A DNA stretch of 8,773 bases from Comamonadaceae bacterium (GTDB lineage Bacteria > Pseudomonadota > Gammaproteobacteria > Burkholderiales > Burkholderiaceae_C). Position numbers and translations under genes: made by a program. The notes under the pieces are model-generated. The model was not told the origin of the DNA. It ran no database searches and worked only from the letters and a program-made list of their open reading frames with translations. This document shows positions 1 through 6,401 of this stretch, piece after piece (the stretch's first letter is position 1; every line of letters begins with the position of its first letter). The stretch covers positions 1 through 8,773 of the forward strand of contig CANGMW010000099.1 of NCBI GenBank assembly GCA_947454695.1. The letters run 5' to 3'.

Positions 1-353
1 AGCACATCGCCTTGGTCTTTGCCCAGAATCAGGAAAAGTTCGGCCTGCGGATGCTCGGCTTGGAGTTCGCGCAAGGTGTCCACCGTGTAGGTCGGTCCGG
101 CCCGGCGGGTTTCTCGATCATCCACCAACGCCACGCTCAACTCGGCAAAGGCCAGACGGGCCATGGCGAGACGGTGTTCGCTGCCAGTGAGATCGCGCGT
201 CTTGTGCCAGGCACGCCCCGTGGGCAATACCAACAAACTGTCCAACTGCAACTGCTCAACCGCCGCACGGCCCAGCGCGACATGCGCCACATGCGGCGGG
301 TCAAAGGCCCCGCCCAGAACGCCGATTCGGCGCACGGTTGAAGTCAAACCCAC
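1..353 (-). CDS. nadD: Nicotinate-nucleotide adenylyltransferase NadD, N-terminal part (runs off the window)
   Basis: NadD transfers AMP from ATP to nicotinate mononucleotide to form deamido-NAD in cytoplasmic NAD synthesis. Reading leftward, the visible 117 residues carry the nucleotidyltransferase motif GVLGGAFDPPHVAH at about residues 11-24 (the family GGxFDPxHxxH motif), then LPTGRAWHK at 43-51 and GPTYTVDTLREL at 86-97. The C-terminal half, including the second adenylate-binding motif (ISSTxxR), lies beyond position 1. No ATG precedes the first motif. The best starts are GTG at 353-351 or TTG at 347-345, both overlapping the last codons of hemF, with a third GTG at 335-333. I chose 353, with low certainty on the exact start. 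The overlap implies co-transcription and probable translational coupling with hemF. Identity is firm from the motif and length context. Confidence 0.9.
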   Translation of the reverse strand, partial: MGLTSTVRRIGVLGGAFDPPHVAHVALGRAAVEQLQLDSLLVLPTGRAWHKTRDLTGSEHRLAMARLAFAELSVALVDDRETRRAGPTYTVDTLRELQAEHPQAELFLILGKDQGDV

Positions 354-1276
354 TCCCGACGTGGCAGGAACTGGGTGTACAGCGCCGCCTCCGGTGAACC
401 CGCTTGCGGCTGCTGCTGGTAAGCCCAGCTCACCAGTGGCGGCATGGACAAGAGAATCGACTCGGTGCGTCCGCCCGATTGCAGGCCGAAATGGGTGCCC
501 CGGTCCCACACCAGGTTGAACTCCACATAGCGACCGCGCCGGTACAACTGGAATTGCCGCTCACGTTCGCCCCAGCCCATCGTTTGGCGGCGCTCGACGA
601 TTGGCAAATAGGCTTTCACAAAGGCGTCGCCCACAGAGCGCATGACCGCGAAGCTGCCTTCGAGTCCGAGCTCAGAGAAGTCATCAAAGAACACACCGCC
701 AATGCCGCGTTGCTCCTGCCGGTGCTTGAGGAAGAAGTACTCGTCGCACCATGTCTTGAAACGCGGGTACAACTCAGCGCCGTGCGGGGCCAGCGCATCG
801 CGGCACACGGTGTGAAAGTGCACCGCATCTTCTTCAAATCCGTAATACGGCGTCAAATCCATGCCGCCACCAAACCAGCACACGGTCTGGCTCTCGGCGG
901 TGGTGGCCGCCAGCATGCGCACATTCATGTGCACGGTGGGCACATAGGGGTTGCGGGGATGGAACACCAGGGACACGCCCATCGCTTCAAAGGGCGCCCC
1001 CGCCAGCTCGGGGCGGTGCTGCGTCGCCGAAGGGGGTAGCTTGGGACCTCGCACATGCGAGAAACCGCATCCGGCCCGCTCGAACACCGCGCCACCTTCC
1101 AAAATCTTGGTCAGGCCATTGCCCTGCAGTGTTTCGCCCGCCGGTTTTTCCCAGGCATCGGCCACAAAGGTGCCACCATCCAGACGGGCAATGGCCGAGG
1201 TGATGCTGTCTTGTAAGCCCAGCAGGTACTGGCGCACGGCGCCCACATCAAACGTTGTCGCGTCAGAAGCAGTCAT
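344..1276 (-). CDS. hemF: Oxygen-dependent coproporphyrinogen III oxidase HemF
   Basis: HemF carries out the aerobic oxidative decarboxylation of coproporphyrinogen III to protoporphyrinogen IX in cytoplasmic heme synthesis. The 310-residue length is normal for the family. Family blocks are easy to read: GNGLTKILEGGAVFERAGC at about 53-71, HPRNPYVPTVHMNVR at 106-120, FGGGMDLTPYYGFEED at 135-150, the signature region KTWCDEYFFLKHRQEQRG at 174-191 followed by GVFFDDF, and EFNLVWDRGTHFGLQSGGR at 252-270. Residues expected for substrate binding, such as the HMNVR histidine and arginine, are present. Its ATG overlaps the stop of the upstream acyltransferase (ATGA at 1276-1273), and its last codons overlap the probable nadD start, so it is the middle gene of a coupled trio. 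An oxygen-dependent enzyme implies that the organism can make heme aerobically. Confidence 0.97.
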   Translation of the reverse strand: MTASDATTFDVGAVRQYLLGLQDSITSAIARLDGGTFVADAWEKPAGETLQGNGLTKILEGGAVFERAGCGFSHVRGPKLPPSATQHRPELAGAPFEAMGVSLVFHPRNPYVPTVHMNVRMLAATTAESQTVCWFGGGMDLTPYYGFEEDAVHFHTVCRDALAPHGAELYPRFKTWCDEYFFLKHRQEQRGIGGVFFDDFSELGLEGSFAVMRSVGDAFVKAYLPIVERRQTMGWGERERQFQLYRRGRYVEFNLVWDRGTHFGLQSGGRTESILLSMPPLVSWAYQQQPQAGSPEAALYTQFLPRREWV

Positions 1277-1920
1277 TTCACAATCGTTTCGTCACGGGGA
1301 ATATGGCTGTCGAGCAGGCGTATCGGGGCCGCATTGCCGGACTTGAACCCACGCACGCCCTCATACACACGGGCAATCCGTGCGAAGTCCTGCGCTTCGT
1401 CGCCGCTCAACTCAATGAACTCTTCAATCAAAATTTCTTTGCGTGCCCAGTCAAACCGCACCAGGCCCAGCGGAACCTTGGCCTGACAAGCCGTGCGGTA
1501 AAAGCCGCTGCGCCAGCCGGGAATCAACTTGCGGGTGCCCTCAGGCGCCAATGCCAGCCACATGTACTGCCCATGGGCGCGGGCCTTGTCGAACTCGGCC
1601 ACCGTTTGCACCACCGTGCCTTTGGGTGAAATTCGGTCAACCGCCAAGCCGCCCAACCAACGCAACCACGGACCAAACACCGGGATGTCGAACAAAGTGG
1701 CCTTGGCCCAAAATTTGACGTGAATGCCAATCGACCACTTCGCGATGACGAGCACCACAAAATCCCAGTTGCTGGTGTGCGGGTACACCGCGATCACCCC
1801 TTGCAATGTGGGTAAGCCGTGGAACCTCAGGGTCCAACCCATGCGCTTGAGCAGCCACGCCGCAAAACGGTTGCCTTTGAACTGAACCGGGAAAGGACGG
1901 GCAAATGCACTGGAAGTCAT
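1273..1920 (-). CDS. Small PlsC-like lysophospholipid acyltransferase family protein
   Basis: This 215-residue protein belongs to the 1-acyl-sn-glycerol-3-phosphate acyltransferase superfamily. The catalytic HX4D motif is HTSNWD at residues 48-53 and the acceptor-binding motif is APEGTR at 125-130. A block GWRSGFYRTACQAKVPLG follows at 135-152. The protein is shorter than classical PlsC and has no clear long N-terminal membrane anchor, although VVLVIAKWSIGIHVKFW near 55-71 is hydrophobic and may sit at the membrane. Its likely role is acyl transfer to a glycerolipid or a related acceptor; the exact acceptor cannot be read from the sequence. It follows purD by 14 bases and overlaps hemF by 4 bases (ATGA). 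The region before the ATG is T-rich without a convincing Shine-Dalgarno sequence, so translation may depend on coupling with purD. Confidence 0.88.
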   Translation of the reverse strand: MTSSAFARPFPVQFKGNRFAAWLLKRMGWTLRFHGLPTLQGVIAVYPHTSNWDFVVLVIAKWSIGIHVKFWAKATLFDIPVFGPWLRWLGGLAVDRISPKGTVVQTVAEFDKARAHGQYMWLALAPEGTRKLIPGWRSGFYRTACQAKVPLGLVRFDWARKEILIEEFIELSGDEAQDFARIARVYEGVRGFKSGNAAPIRLLDSHIPRDETIVK

Positions 1921-1934
1921 AGATTTAAAAAAGG

Positions 1935-3227
1935 TCAGGCTTTCAGAGCACGAAAGCCGATGTCGGTGCGAAATTGCATACCGTCAAAGTGAATACCTTG
2001 GGTCACCTCATAGGCGCGATGTTGCGCGGCTTTGACGCCTTCGGCCAACACCGTCACACACAAGACGCGACCGCCGGAGGTTTTGACTTGGCTGTCTTGC
2101 TGTGTCGTTCCGGCATGGAACACCACCGCATCAGCAGCGTCTTGGGGCAAACCGGTGATGGCATCGCCTTTGCGGGGGTTCATGGGGTAGCCGTGCGCGG
2201 CCACCACCACGCCTAAGGCGGTGCGTCGATCCCACTCCAATTCAACACGATCGAGCTGCCCATGGGGTCCGGGCTCGGTGGCCGCGAGCAGCACATCGAG
2301 CAAGTCGGTCTTCAAGCGCATCAGGATGGGCTGGGTCTCCGGGTCGCCCATGCGGCAATTGAACTCCAGGGTTTTGGGTTGGCCTTGCGCATCAATCATC
2401 AGGCCCGCATACAAAAAGCCGGTATAGGGAATGCCGTCTTTTTCCATGCCCCGCATGGTGGGCAAAATCACCTCGCGCATGGCACGGGCGTGCACCGTGG
2501 GTGTCACCACCGGCGCGGGCGAATACGCACCCATGCCGCCGGTGTTGGGACCTTCATCGCCGTCCAACAAACGTTTGTGGTCTTGGCTGGTGGCCAAGGC
2601 GAGCACATTTTTGCCATCGCACATGACGATGAAGCTGGCTTCCTCGCCTTGCAAGAATTCTTCAATGACGACCCGCGCGCCACCGGCGTTGTGGCTCACG
2701 CCCAGCGTGTTGTCCAGCAGCATGAAATCGATCGCGTCATGCGCTTCTTTCGCGCTCATGGCCACCACCACGCCTTTGCCGGCGGCCAGGCCATCGGCCT
2801 TGACCACAATGGGGGCCCCCATCTTGTCCACATAAGCGTGCGCCGCCACCGGGTCGGTGAAAGTCTCGTAGGCGGCGGTGGGGATGCCGTGGCGCTTCAT
2901 GAAGGCTTTGGAAAAAGCTTTGGAGCTTTCCAGCTGCGCCGCAGCCTGGGTCGGGCCAAACACGCGCAAACCATGGGCGCGGAATTCATCCACGACACCG
3001 GCAGCCAGGGGGCCTTCCGGCCCCACGACGGTCAAGCCGATTTTTTCCTGCTGAGCCCATTCACGCAGGGCCTTGATGTCGGTGATATTGATATTTTTCA
3101 GACGCACATCGCTTGCAGTGCCGCCATTGCCAGGCGCCACATAGACCATCTGGACTTTAGGCGACTGCGCCAACTTCCAGGCCAAGGCGTGCTCACGCCC
3201 ACCGCCACCAATAACTAAAACATTCAT
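1935..3227 (-). CDS. purD: Phosphoribosylamine-glycine ligase PurD (GAR synthetase)
   Basis: PurD joins 5-phosphoribosylamine and glycine with ATP to make glycinamide ribonucleotide, the second step of de novo purine synthesis. The 430-residue length is typical. The N-terminal domain opens with VLVIGGGGREHALAWKL at residues 3-19. VGPEGPLAAG lies at 68-77. The ATP-grasp core includes VVKADGLAAGKGVVV at 141-155 and VIEEFLQGEEASF at 187-199. The metal and ATP end carries EFNCRMGDPETQ at 288-299, matching the GARS signature. The C-terminal domain ends in GFRALKA. The start ATG at 3227-3225 is the only one before the Rossmann motif. Its ribosome binding site is weak, since the preceding bases are AT-rich. 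It is separated from yebC by a 95-base gap holding a palindromic repeat, and is followed closely by the acyltransferase gene. Confidence 0.98.
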   Translation of the reverse strand: MNVLVIGGGGREHALAWKLAQSPKVQMVYVAPGNGGTASDVRLKNINITDIKALREWAQQEKIGLTVVGPEGPLAAGVVDEFRAHGLRVFGPTQAAAQLESSKAFSKAFMKRHGIPTAAYETFTDPVAAHAYVDKMGAPIVVKADGLAAGKGVVVAMSAKEAHDAIDFMLLDNTLGVSHNAGGARVVIEEFLQGEEASFIVMCDGKNVLALATSQDHKRLLDGDEGPNTGGMGAYSPAPVVTPTVHARAMREVILPTMRGMEKDGIPYTGFLYAGLMIDAQGQPKTLEFNCRMGDPETQPILMRLKTDLLDVLLAATEPGPHGQLDRVELEWDRRTALGVVVAAHGYPMNPRKGDAITGLPQDAADAVVFHAGTTQQDSQVKTSGGRVLCVTVLAEGVKAAQHRAYEVTQGIHFDGMQFRTDIGFRALKA

Positions 3228-3240
3228 ATATTTTTTACTT

Positions 3241-3305
3241 GTTCGCCCTGGTCTTGTCGAAGAGCTTTAGAGCACATCGAGGGCTTCGACATGCTCAGCC
3301 CGAAC
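3241..3305. repeat. REP-like imperfect palindrome between yebC and purD
   Basis: Two 25-base arms at 3241-3265 and 3281-3305 are inverted copies of each other, with 18 of 25 positions matching by hand count and a 15-base loop. The strongest shared blocks are GTTCG at the outer end and TGTCGAAG near the loop. The right arm, read on the minus strand (GTTCGGGCTGAGCATGTCGAAG), is close to a palindromic unit that I recall as widely dispersed in Comamonadaceae and other proteobacterial genomes. The pair could form a stem in the yebC-purD transcript and so damp read-through or protect mRNA ends. There is no T-tract typical of an intrinsic terminator on the minus strand directly after it. The repeat-family assignment is from memory. 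Confidence 0.65.
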
Positions 3306-3322
3306 AGCGTTTGTCCTTAAAG

Positions 3323-4042
3323 TTATAGCGTGGCGTTGTGGTAAACGTCCTGCACATCGTCCAGGTCTTCGAGCACATCCAAAAGCTTTTGCATTTTGGC
3401 GGCATCGTCGGCGCTCAGGTCAATCGTGTTTTCAGGCCGCATCGTGACGCCTGCCACTTCGGGCTTGAGGCCGGCCGCCTCCAGCGCATTCTTGACCGCT
3501 TCGAATTCAGCAGGCGACGTCAGCACTTCAATCGCACCATCATCGTCGGCAATCACGTCATCAGCGCCCGCTTCCAACGCGATGTCCATCACCTGGTCCT
3601 CGGAGGTGCCGGGCGCAAAAATCATCTGCCCGCAGTGCTTGAACTGAAAGGCCACCGAGCCTTCTGTGCCCATATTGCCGCCGTGCTTGCTGAAGGCATG
3701 ACGAACTTCGGCCACGGTGCGCACGCGGTTGTCGGTCATGGTGTCCACGATGATGGCTGCGCCGGCAATGCCATAACCCTCATAGCGGATCTCTTCGTAG
3801 TTCACGCCTTCTTGGTTGCCGGTGGCTTTGTCGATGTTGTACTTGACCCGATCAGCCGGCATATTGGCGGCTTTGGCTTTGTCAACGGCCAGCCGCAAGC
3901 GAGGATTGGCACTCAGGTCAGCCCCGCCGGCACGGGCGGCCACGGTGATCTCACGCACGATGCGCGTCCAGATCTTGCCGCGTTTTTCGTCTTGTCGCCC
4001 CTTGCGGTGCTGAATATTCGCCCATTTACTGTGACCAGCCAC
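3323..4042 (-). CDS. yebC: YebC/PmpR family protein (TACO1-like)
   Basis: Members of this family have long been annotated as transcriptional regulators. The mitochondrial relative TACO1 and more recent bacterial work point to a role in translation. The protein begins with the hallmark AGHSKWANIQHRK and continues with KIWTRIVREITVAARAGG at about residues 23-40 and NPRLRLAVDKAKAANMP at 46-62. RYEGYGIAGAAIIVDTMTDN lies at 86-105 and KHGGNMGTEGSVAF at 119-132. The acidic C-terminal part ends in DVYHNATL. I chose GTG at 4042-4040 because it gives the canonical N terminus and a 239-residue protein of family length, and because GAAGGA lies 6 bases upstream. An in-frame ATG at 4084 would add 14 non-conserved residues and lacks a ribosome binding site. 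It is the first gene of the leftward block and is divergent from the receptor gene at 4309. Confidence 0.96.
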   Translation of the reverse strand: MAGHSKWANIQHRKGRQDEKRGKIWTRIVREITVAARAGGADLSANPRLRLAVDKAKAANMPADRVKYNIDKATGNQEGVNYEEIRYEGYGIAGAAIIVDTMTDNRVRTVAEVRHAFSKHGGNMGTEGSVAFQFKHCGQMIFAPGTSEDQVMDIALEAGADDVIADDDGAIEVLTSPAEFEAVKNALEAAGLKPEVAGVTMRPENTIDLSADDAAKMQKLLDVLEDLDDVQDVYHNATL

Positions 4043-4048
4043 GGGATG

Positions 4049-4054
4049 TCCTTC
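4049..4054 (-). promoter_or_regulatory. Shine-Dalgarno GAAGGA for yebC GTG start
   Basis: Read on the minus strand, GAAGGA ends 6 bases before the GTG at 4042. This spacing is ideal and decides the start in favour of GTG over the upstream in-frame ATG at 4084. Confidence 0.75.
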
Positions 4055-4106
4055 AAAAAAATCGATATGACTCGGCGGGGCCATATGGAAGGCCCGCTAG
4101 GTTGTG

Positions 4107-4112
4107 ATTGTA
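4107..4112 (-). promoter_or_regulatory. Candidate -10 box (TACAAT) for the leftward yebC transcript
   Basis: On the minus strand TACAAT lies at 4112-4107, inside a locally AT-rich stretch that stands out from its GC-rich surroundings. It would give a leader of roughly 55-60 bases before the yebC GTG. A matching -35 hexamer at 16-18 bases upstream is poor, so this is a candidate from the -10 box and base composition only. Confidence 0.35.
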
Positions 4113-4155
4113 CTTTTTGAAAAAAGAACGCCATGCCCCGACTTTCGAACGCTCG

Positions 4156-4170
4156 ATCTGCCCATTAGAT
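4156..4170. promoter_or_regulatory. Candidate LysR-type regulator site ATCT-N7-AGAT
   Basis: The 15-base stretch has perfect 4-base inverted arms, ATCT and AGAT, around seven bases. This fits the T-N11-A dyad favoured by LysR-type regulators. It lies about 150 bases before the receptor start. Such short dyads also arise by chance, so this is only a candidate. Confidence 0.25.
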
Positions 4171-4250
4171 GCCGCTCAATCACGTGCCCCGTGCGCTATC
4201 ATCATCAAGGAATGAACTGGTCCGTCAATCGTGAGATGGGCACGCTGCAC

Positions 4251-4278
4251 AGCAGCTGACTGCTAGCTTTGCAAGCAG
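4251..4278. promoter_or_regulatory. Triple half-site AGCAG / CTGCT / AGCAG upstream of the receptor gene
   Basis: AGCAG at 4251-4255, CTGCT at 4260-4264 and AGCAG at 4274-4278 form two alternative inverted repeats that share the central half-site. Folded as RNA, the second pair would make a small hairpin ending about 18 bases before the Shine-Dalgarno. It could be an operator or a leader hairpin. No known regulator is recognised. Confidence 0.25.
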
Positions 4279-4296
4279 AACGCCCCAAAACAAGAC

Positions 4297-4302
4297 AGGA
4301 GA
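4297..4302 (+). promoter_or_regulatory. Shine-Dalgarno AGGAGA for the receptor gene
   Basis: AGGAGA ends 6 bases before the ATG at 4309. It is one of the strongest ribosome binding sites in the window and fixes the receptor start, which also places a proper Tat signal peptide at the N terminus. Confidence 0.75.
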
Positions 4303-4308
4303 CACGAC

Positions 4309-5283
4309 ATGCACTTCAATCGGCGGCGATTCATCGCTACGCTCGGTGCGTCAGCCACGCTGGCGGCACCTGCTTTAGTTCGAGCGCAGGCCAAGCAGCT
4401 CACCATCATCCTGACCGTCCCGCCGGGCACCTCGTCAGACACGCTGGCACGCATGTTGGGCGACCGCTTAAGAGCCAAGCTCAACCGCACCGTGGTGGTG
4501 GAGTCCAAGTCCGGCGCAGGCGGGCTGGTGGCCATTCAGCACATGCGCCAGTTCGATGCGGACGGTTCTTACATTATGATGGCACCCAACTCCGCGGTCT
4601 CGCTGTTGCCGCTGTTTGCCACCAAGCCCACTTTCGACTATGAAACCCAGCTGTGCACGGTGGTTGAATGCGCGTCCGCACCGATGGCCTTCACCGTGCA
4701 CCCCGACTCGGGCGTGAAGACGCTGACTGAGTATTTCGACTCGGTCAGAAAAGACCCGAAAAAAGGCTCCATCGGCGTTCCCAGCCCGGTGAGCATGGGG
4801 GCATTGGTTATTCATCAATTGGGTAAGCAAATCAACCTGCCCTTGCAAGCCATCCCCTACCGGGGCGGCTCGCCGCTGTTGGCCGACTTGCTGGGCAACC
4901 AAATCCCGGCCAGTGGTTCTATCATGCCGGATTACCTGGAGAACCACCGCGCAGGCAAGTTGCGCATCCTGGCGCACGCCAGCGAGAAACGCTCGCCCCT
5001 TGCGCCTGAAATTCCAACTATCACCGAAGCAGGCTACCCGGGCTATGTGGCGGTCACTTCCTTCGGGCTGTACGCCAAAAACGGCTTGCCTGCCGCTGTT
5101 GCCAACGACTATGCAGGCATCGTCAACGAGGCGCTGGCCAGTGCACCGGTGGTCGAAGCCCTGCACAAAATGGGTTTGGTGCCCGTGGGAGGGACGCCGG
5201 CGGAGTTACACAAAAAGGTACTGGCTGACCGTGCCCGCTGGGCACCGGTGATCAAAGAATCCGGCATCAAGATGGACGCGTGA
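4309..5283 (+). CDS. Bug/TctC-family periplasmic solute receptor with Tat-type signal peptide
   Basis: This 324-residue protein is a tripartite tricarboxylate transporter receptor of the Bug family, which binds small carboxylates or related solutes in the periplasm. The N terminus NRRRFIATLGASATLAAPAL carries three arginines before a hydrophobic stretch and ends near VRAQA (about residues 24-28), a twin-arginine type export signal. Family blocks follow: VPPGTSSDTLARML at 37-50, VVVESKSGAGGLVA at 62-75, YRGGSPLLADLLGNQI at 184-199, EKRSPLAPEIPTITEAGYPG at 226-245, and a C-terminal WAPVIKESGIKMDA. Two cysteines five residues apart (116 and 121) are unusual for the family. No TctA or TctB membrane genes are visible, as is common for orphan Bug receptors. 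It is the first gene of a four-gene block and its stop overlaps the next start (TGATG). The ligand is unknown but is probably the substrate or inducer of the downstream enzymes. Confidence 0.94.
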   Translation: MHFNRRRFIATLGASATLAAPALVRAQAKQLTIILTVPPGTSSDTLARMLGDRLRAKLNRTVVVESKSGAGGLVAIQHMRQFDADGSYIMMAPNSAVSLLPLFATKPTFDYETQLCTVVECASAPMAFTVHPDSGVKTLTEYFDSVRKDPKKGSIGVPSPVSMGALVIHQLGKQINLPLQAIPYRGGSPLLADLLGNQIPASGSIMPDYLENHRAGKLRILAHASEKRSPLAPEIPTITEAGYPGYVAVTSFGLYAKNGLPAAVANDYAGIVNEALASAPVVEALHKMGLVPVGGTPAELHKKVLADRARWAPVIKESGIKMDA

Positions 5284-6389
5284 TGAGCCAAGAACTTCAA
5301 CAACGCGTGACGGCCATTGGTCTGACGCCCAAATCCAACGGTATGCAGTACCGCCATGTCGGGCGCAGTGGCCTCCTGGCATCGGCCATCGGCGTGGGCT
5401 GTTTTCCCTTTGGCGGCTATGTGAAGCAAGACGGCGTTCAAGCTGTGGTGGACAAGGCGCTGGACCTGGGTATCAACTACTTTGACACCGCCAACAGTTA
5501 TGGCATTGGCAAGTCTGAAGAAGCGCTGGGTATGGCTTTGCAGGGCGGCAAACGCCAGCAGGCCCTGATTGCCACCAAGTTCGGCAACCGTACCGGAGAC
5601 GGCCCCAACGAGGTGGGCAATTCCCGCATGGCCACCATCAACGCCTGCGAAGCCAGCTTGCGCCGCCTGAAGACCGATTACATCGACCTGTACCAGGTCC
5701 ACTGGCCCGACCACGCCACGCCCATCGAAGAAACCTTAAGGGCGCTCGATGACCTGGTGCGGGCCGGCAAAGTGCGCTACGTGGGGGCGTCCAATTTCTT
5801 TGCCTGGGAATTGTGTGAGGCGCATTTTTTGGCGAAGCAACACGGTCTCTCGCCCTTCATCTCGGCCCAGGACCACTACAACCTGCTTTACCGCGACATT
5901 GAAAAACGCTTCGAGCCCTTTTGCGTGAAATACGGCATTGGCATGACGCACTATTTCCCGCTGGCCGCGGGCATGCTGACCGGCGTTCACCAGCGCGGCG
6001 CCATCCAGCCTGGTTCCCGCCAGGACAAAAACCCCAACACGGCAGCCTGGCAGTCCGACCGCAACTGGGACGTGACCGAAAAACTGCAGGGCTTTGCGCA
6101 AGCGCGCGGTTGGACGCTGGCGCAGATGTCGCTGGCCTGGTTGTTGTCGCGACCGGCCACCTTCACTGTGATTGCCGGCGCCGACCGGCCTGAGCACCTG
6201 AGCGCCAATGTCAAAGCGTTGGAGATTCGCTTCACGCCCGAAGACCTGACCGAGATCGACCGCATCACGCTGGTGGACGAAGACCGCAGCGTCGCCCCGC
6301 CCTACCGGCTGCTGCGTCCCGAGAAAGTCCATGAGTTTGAACCCATGCAATTGGCCAAAGCCGGCGCTCCCAGCCGGGCTGCCCACTGA
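5283..6389 (+). CDS. Aldo/keto reductase
   Basis: This is a cytoplasmic NAD(P)H-dependent oxidoreductase of the aldo/keto reductase fold, 368 residues from the ATG at 5283. The catalytic tetrad is readable: Asp68 and Tyr73 in FDTANSYGIGKSEE, Lys99 in IATKFG, and His140 in YQVHWPDH. Typical family text includes LVRAGKVRYVGASNF near 158-172 and, at the C-terminal cofactor side, VIAGADRPEHLSANVKALE near 296-314. The start ATG overlaps the receptor stop (TGATG). A GTG three bases earlier is possible, and a later ATG at 5343 begins exactly at the usual family N terminus (MQYRHVGRSG) but has no ribosome binding site, so about 20 residues are either a real extension or untranslated. The gene is followed after 12 bases by the CSTC-motif protein. 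It probably interconverts a carbonyl and an alcohol in the same pathway; the substrate cannot be inferred. Confidence 0.93.
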   Translation: MSQELQQRVTAIGLTPKSNGMQYRHVGRSGLLASAIGVGCFPFGGYVKQDGVQAVVDKALDLGINYFDTANSYGIGKSEEALGMALQGGKRQQALIATKFGNRTGDGPNEVGNSRMATINACEASLRRLKTDYIDLYQVHWPDHATPIEETLRALDDLVRAGKVRYVGASNFFAWELCEAHFLAKQHGLSPFISAQDHYNLLYRDIEKRFEPFCVKYGIGMTHYFPLAAGMLTGVHQRGAIQPGSRQDKNPNTAAWQSDRNWDVTEKLQGFAQARGWTLAQMSLAWLLSRPATFTVIAGADRPEHLSANVKALEIRFTPEDLTEIDRITLVDEDRSVAPPYRLLRPEKVHEFEPMQLAKAGAPSRAAH

Positions 6390-6392
6390 GGA
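6388..6392 (+). promoter_or_regulatory. Shine-Dalgarno GAGGA overlapping the aldo/keto reductase stop
   Basis: GAGGA overlaps the last two bases of the upstream TGA. It abuts the ATG at 6393 with no spacer but sits 9 bases before the ATG at 6402. This favours 6402 as the real start of the next gene and suggests translational coupling by terminating ribosomes. Confidence 0.6.
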
Positions 6393-6401
6393 ATGAAGAC
6401 G

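Larger units (their letters stand above)
4113..4308. other. Intergenic control region upstream of the receptor operon
   Basis: No gene is visible in this stretch between the divergent blocks. It must hold the promoter of the rightward operon. Elements visible by eye are a LysR-type dyad at 4156-4170, a possible -10 box TATCAT at 4197-4202 with no good -35 partner, a cluster of AGCAG/CTGCT half-sites at 4251-4278, and a clear Shine-Dalgarno at 4297-4302. No regulator gene is present inside the window. Confidence 0.6.

Noticed and set aside
2262..3218. Open frame of 318 codons on the plus strand opposite purD
   Set aside because: Histidine- and glycine-rich translation without a domain, fully antisense to purD whose motifs are unambiguous.
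4043..4084. Longer YebC form starting at the ATG at 4084
   Set aside because: The extra 14 residues are not part of the conserved N terminus, and a GTG with an ideal Shine-Dalgarno begins exactly at the family start.
4159..4242. Inverted pair TGCCCAT (4159-4165) and ATGGGCA (4236-4242)
   Set aside because: The seven-base arms are 70 bases apart with no symmetric context; this is expected by chance in such a region.
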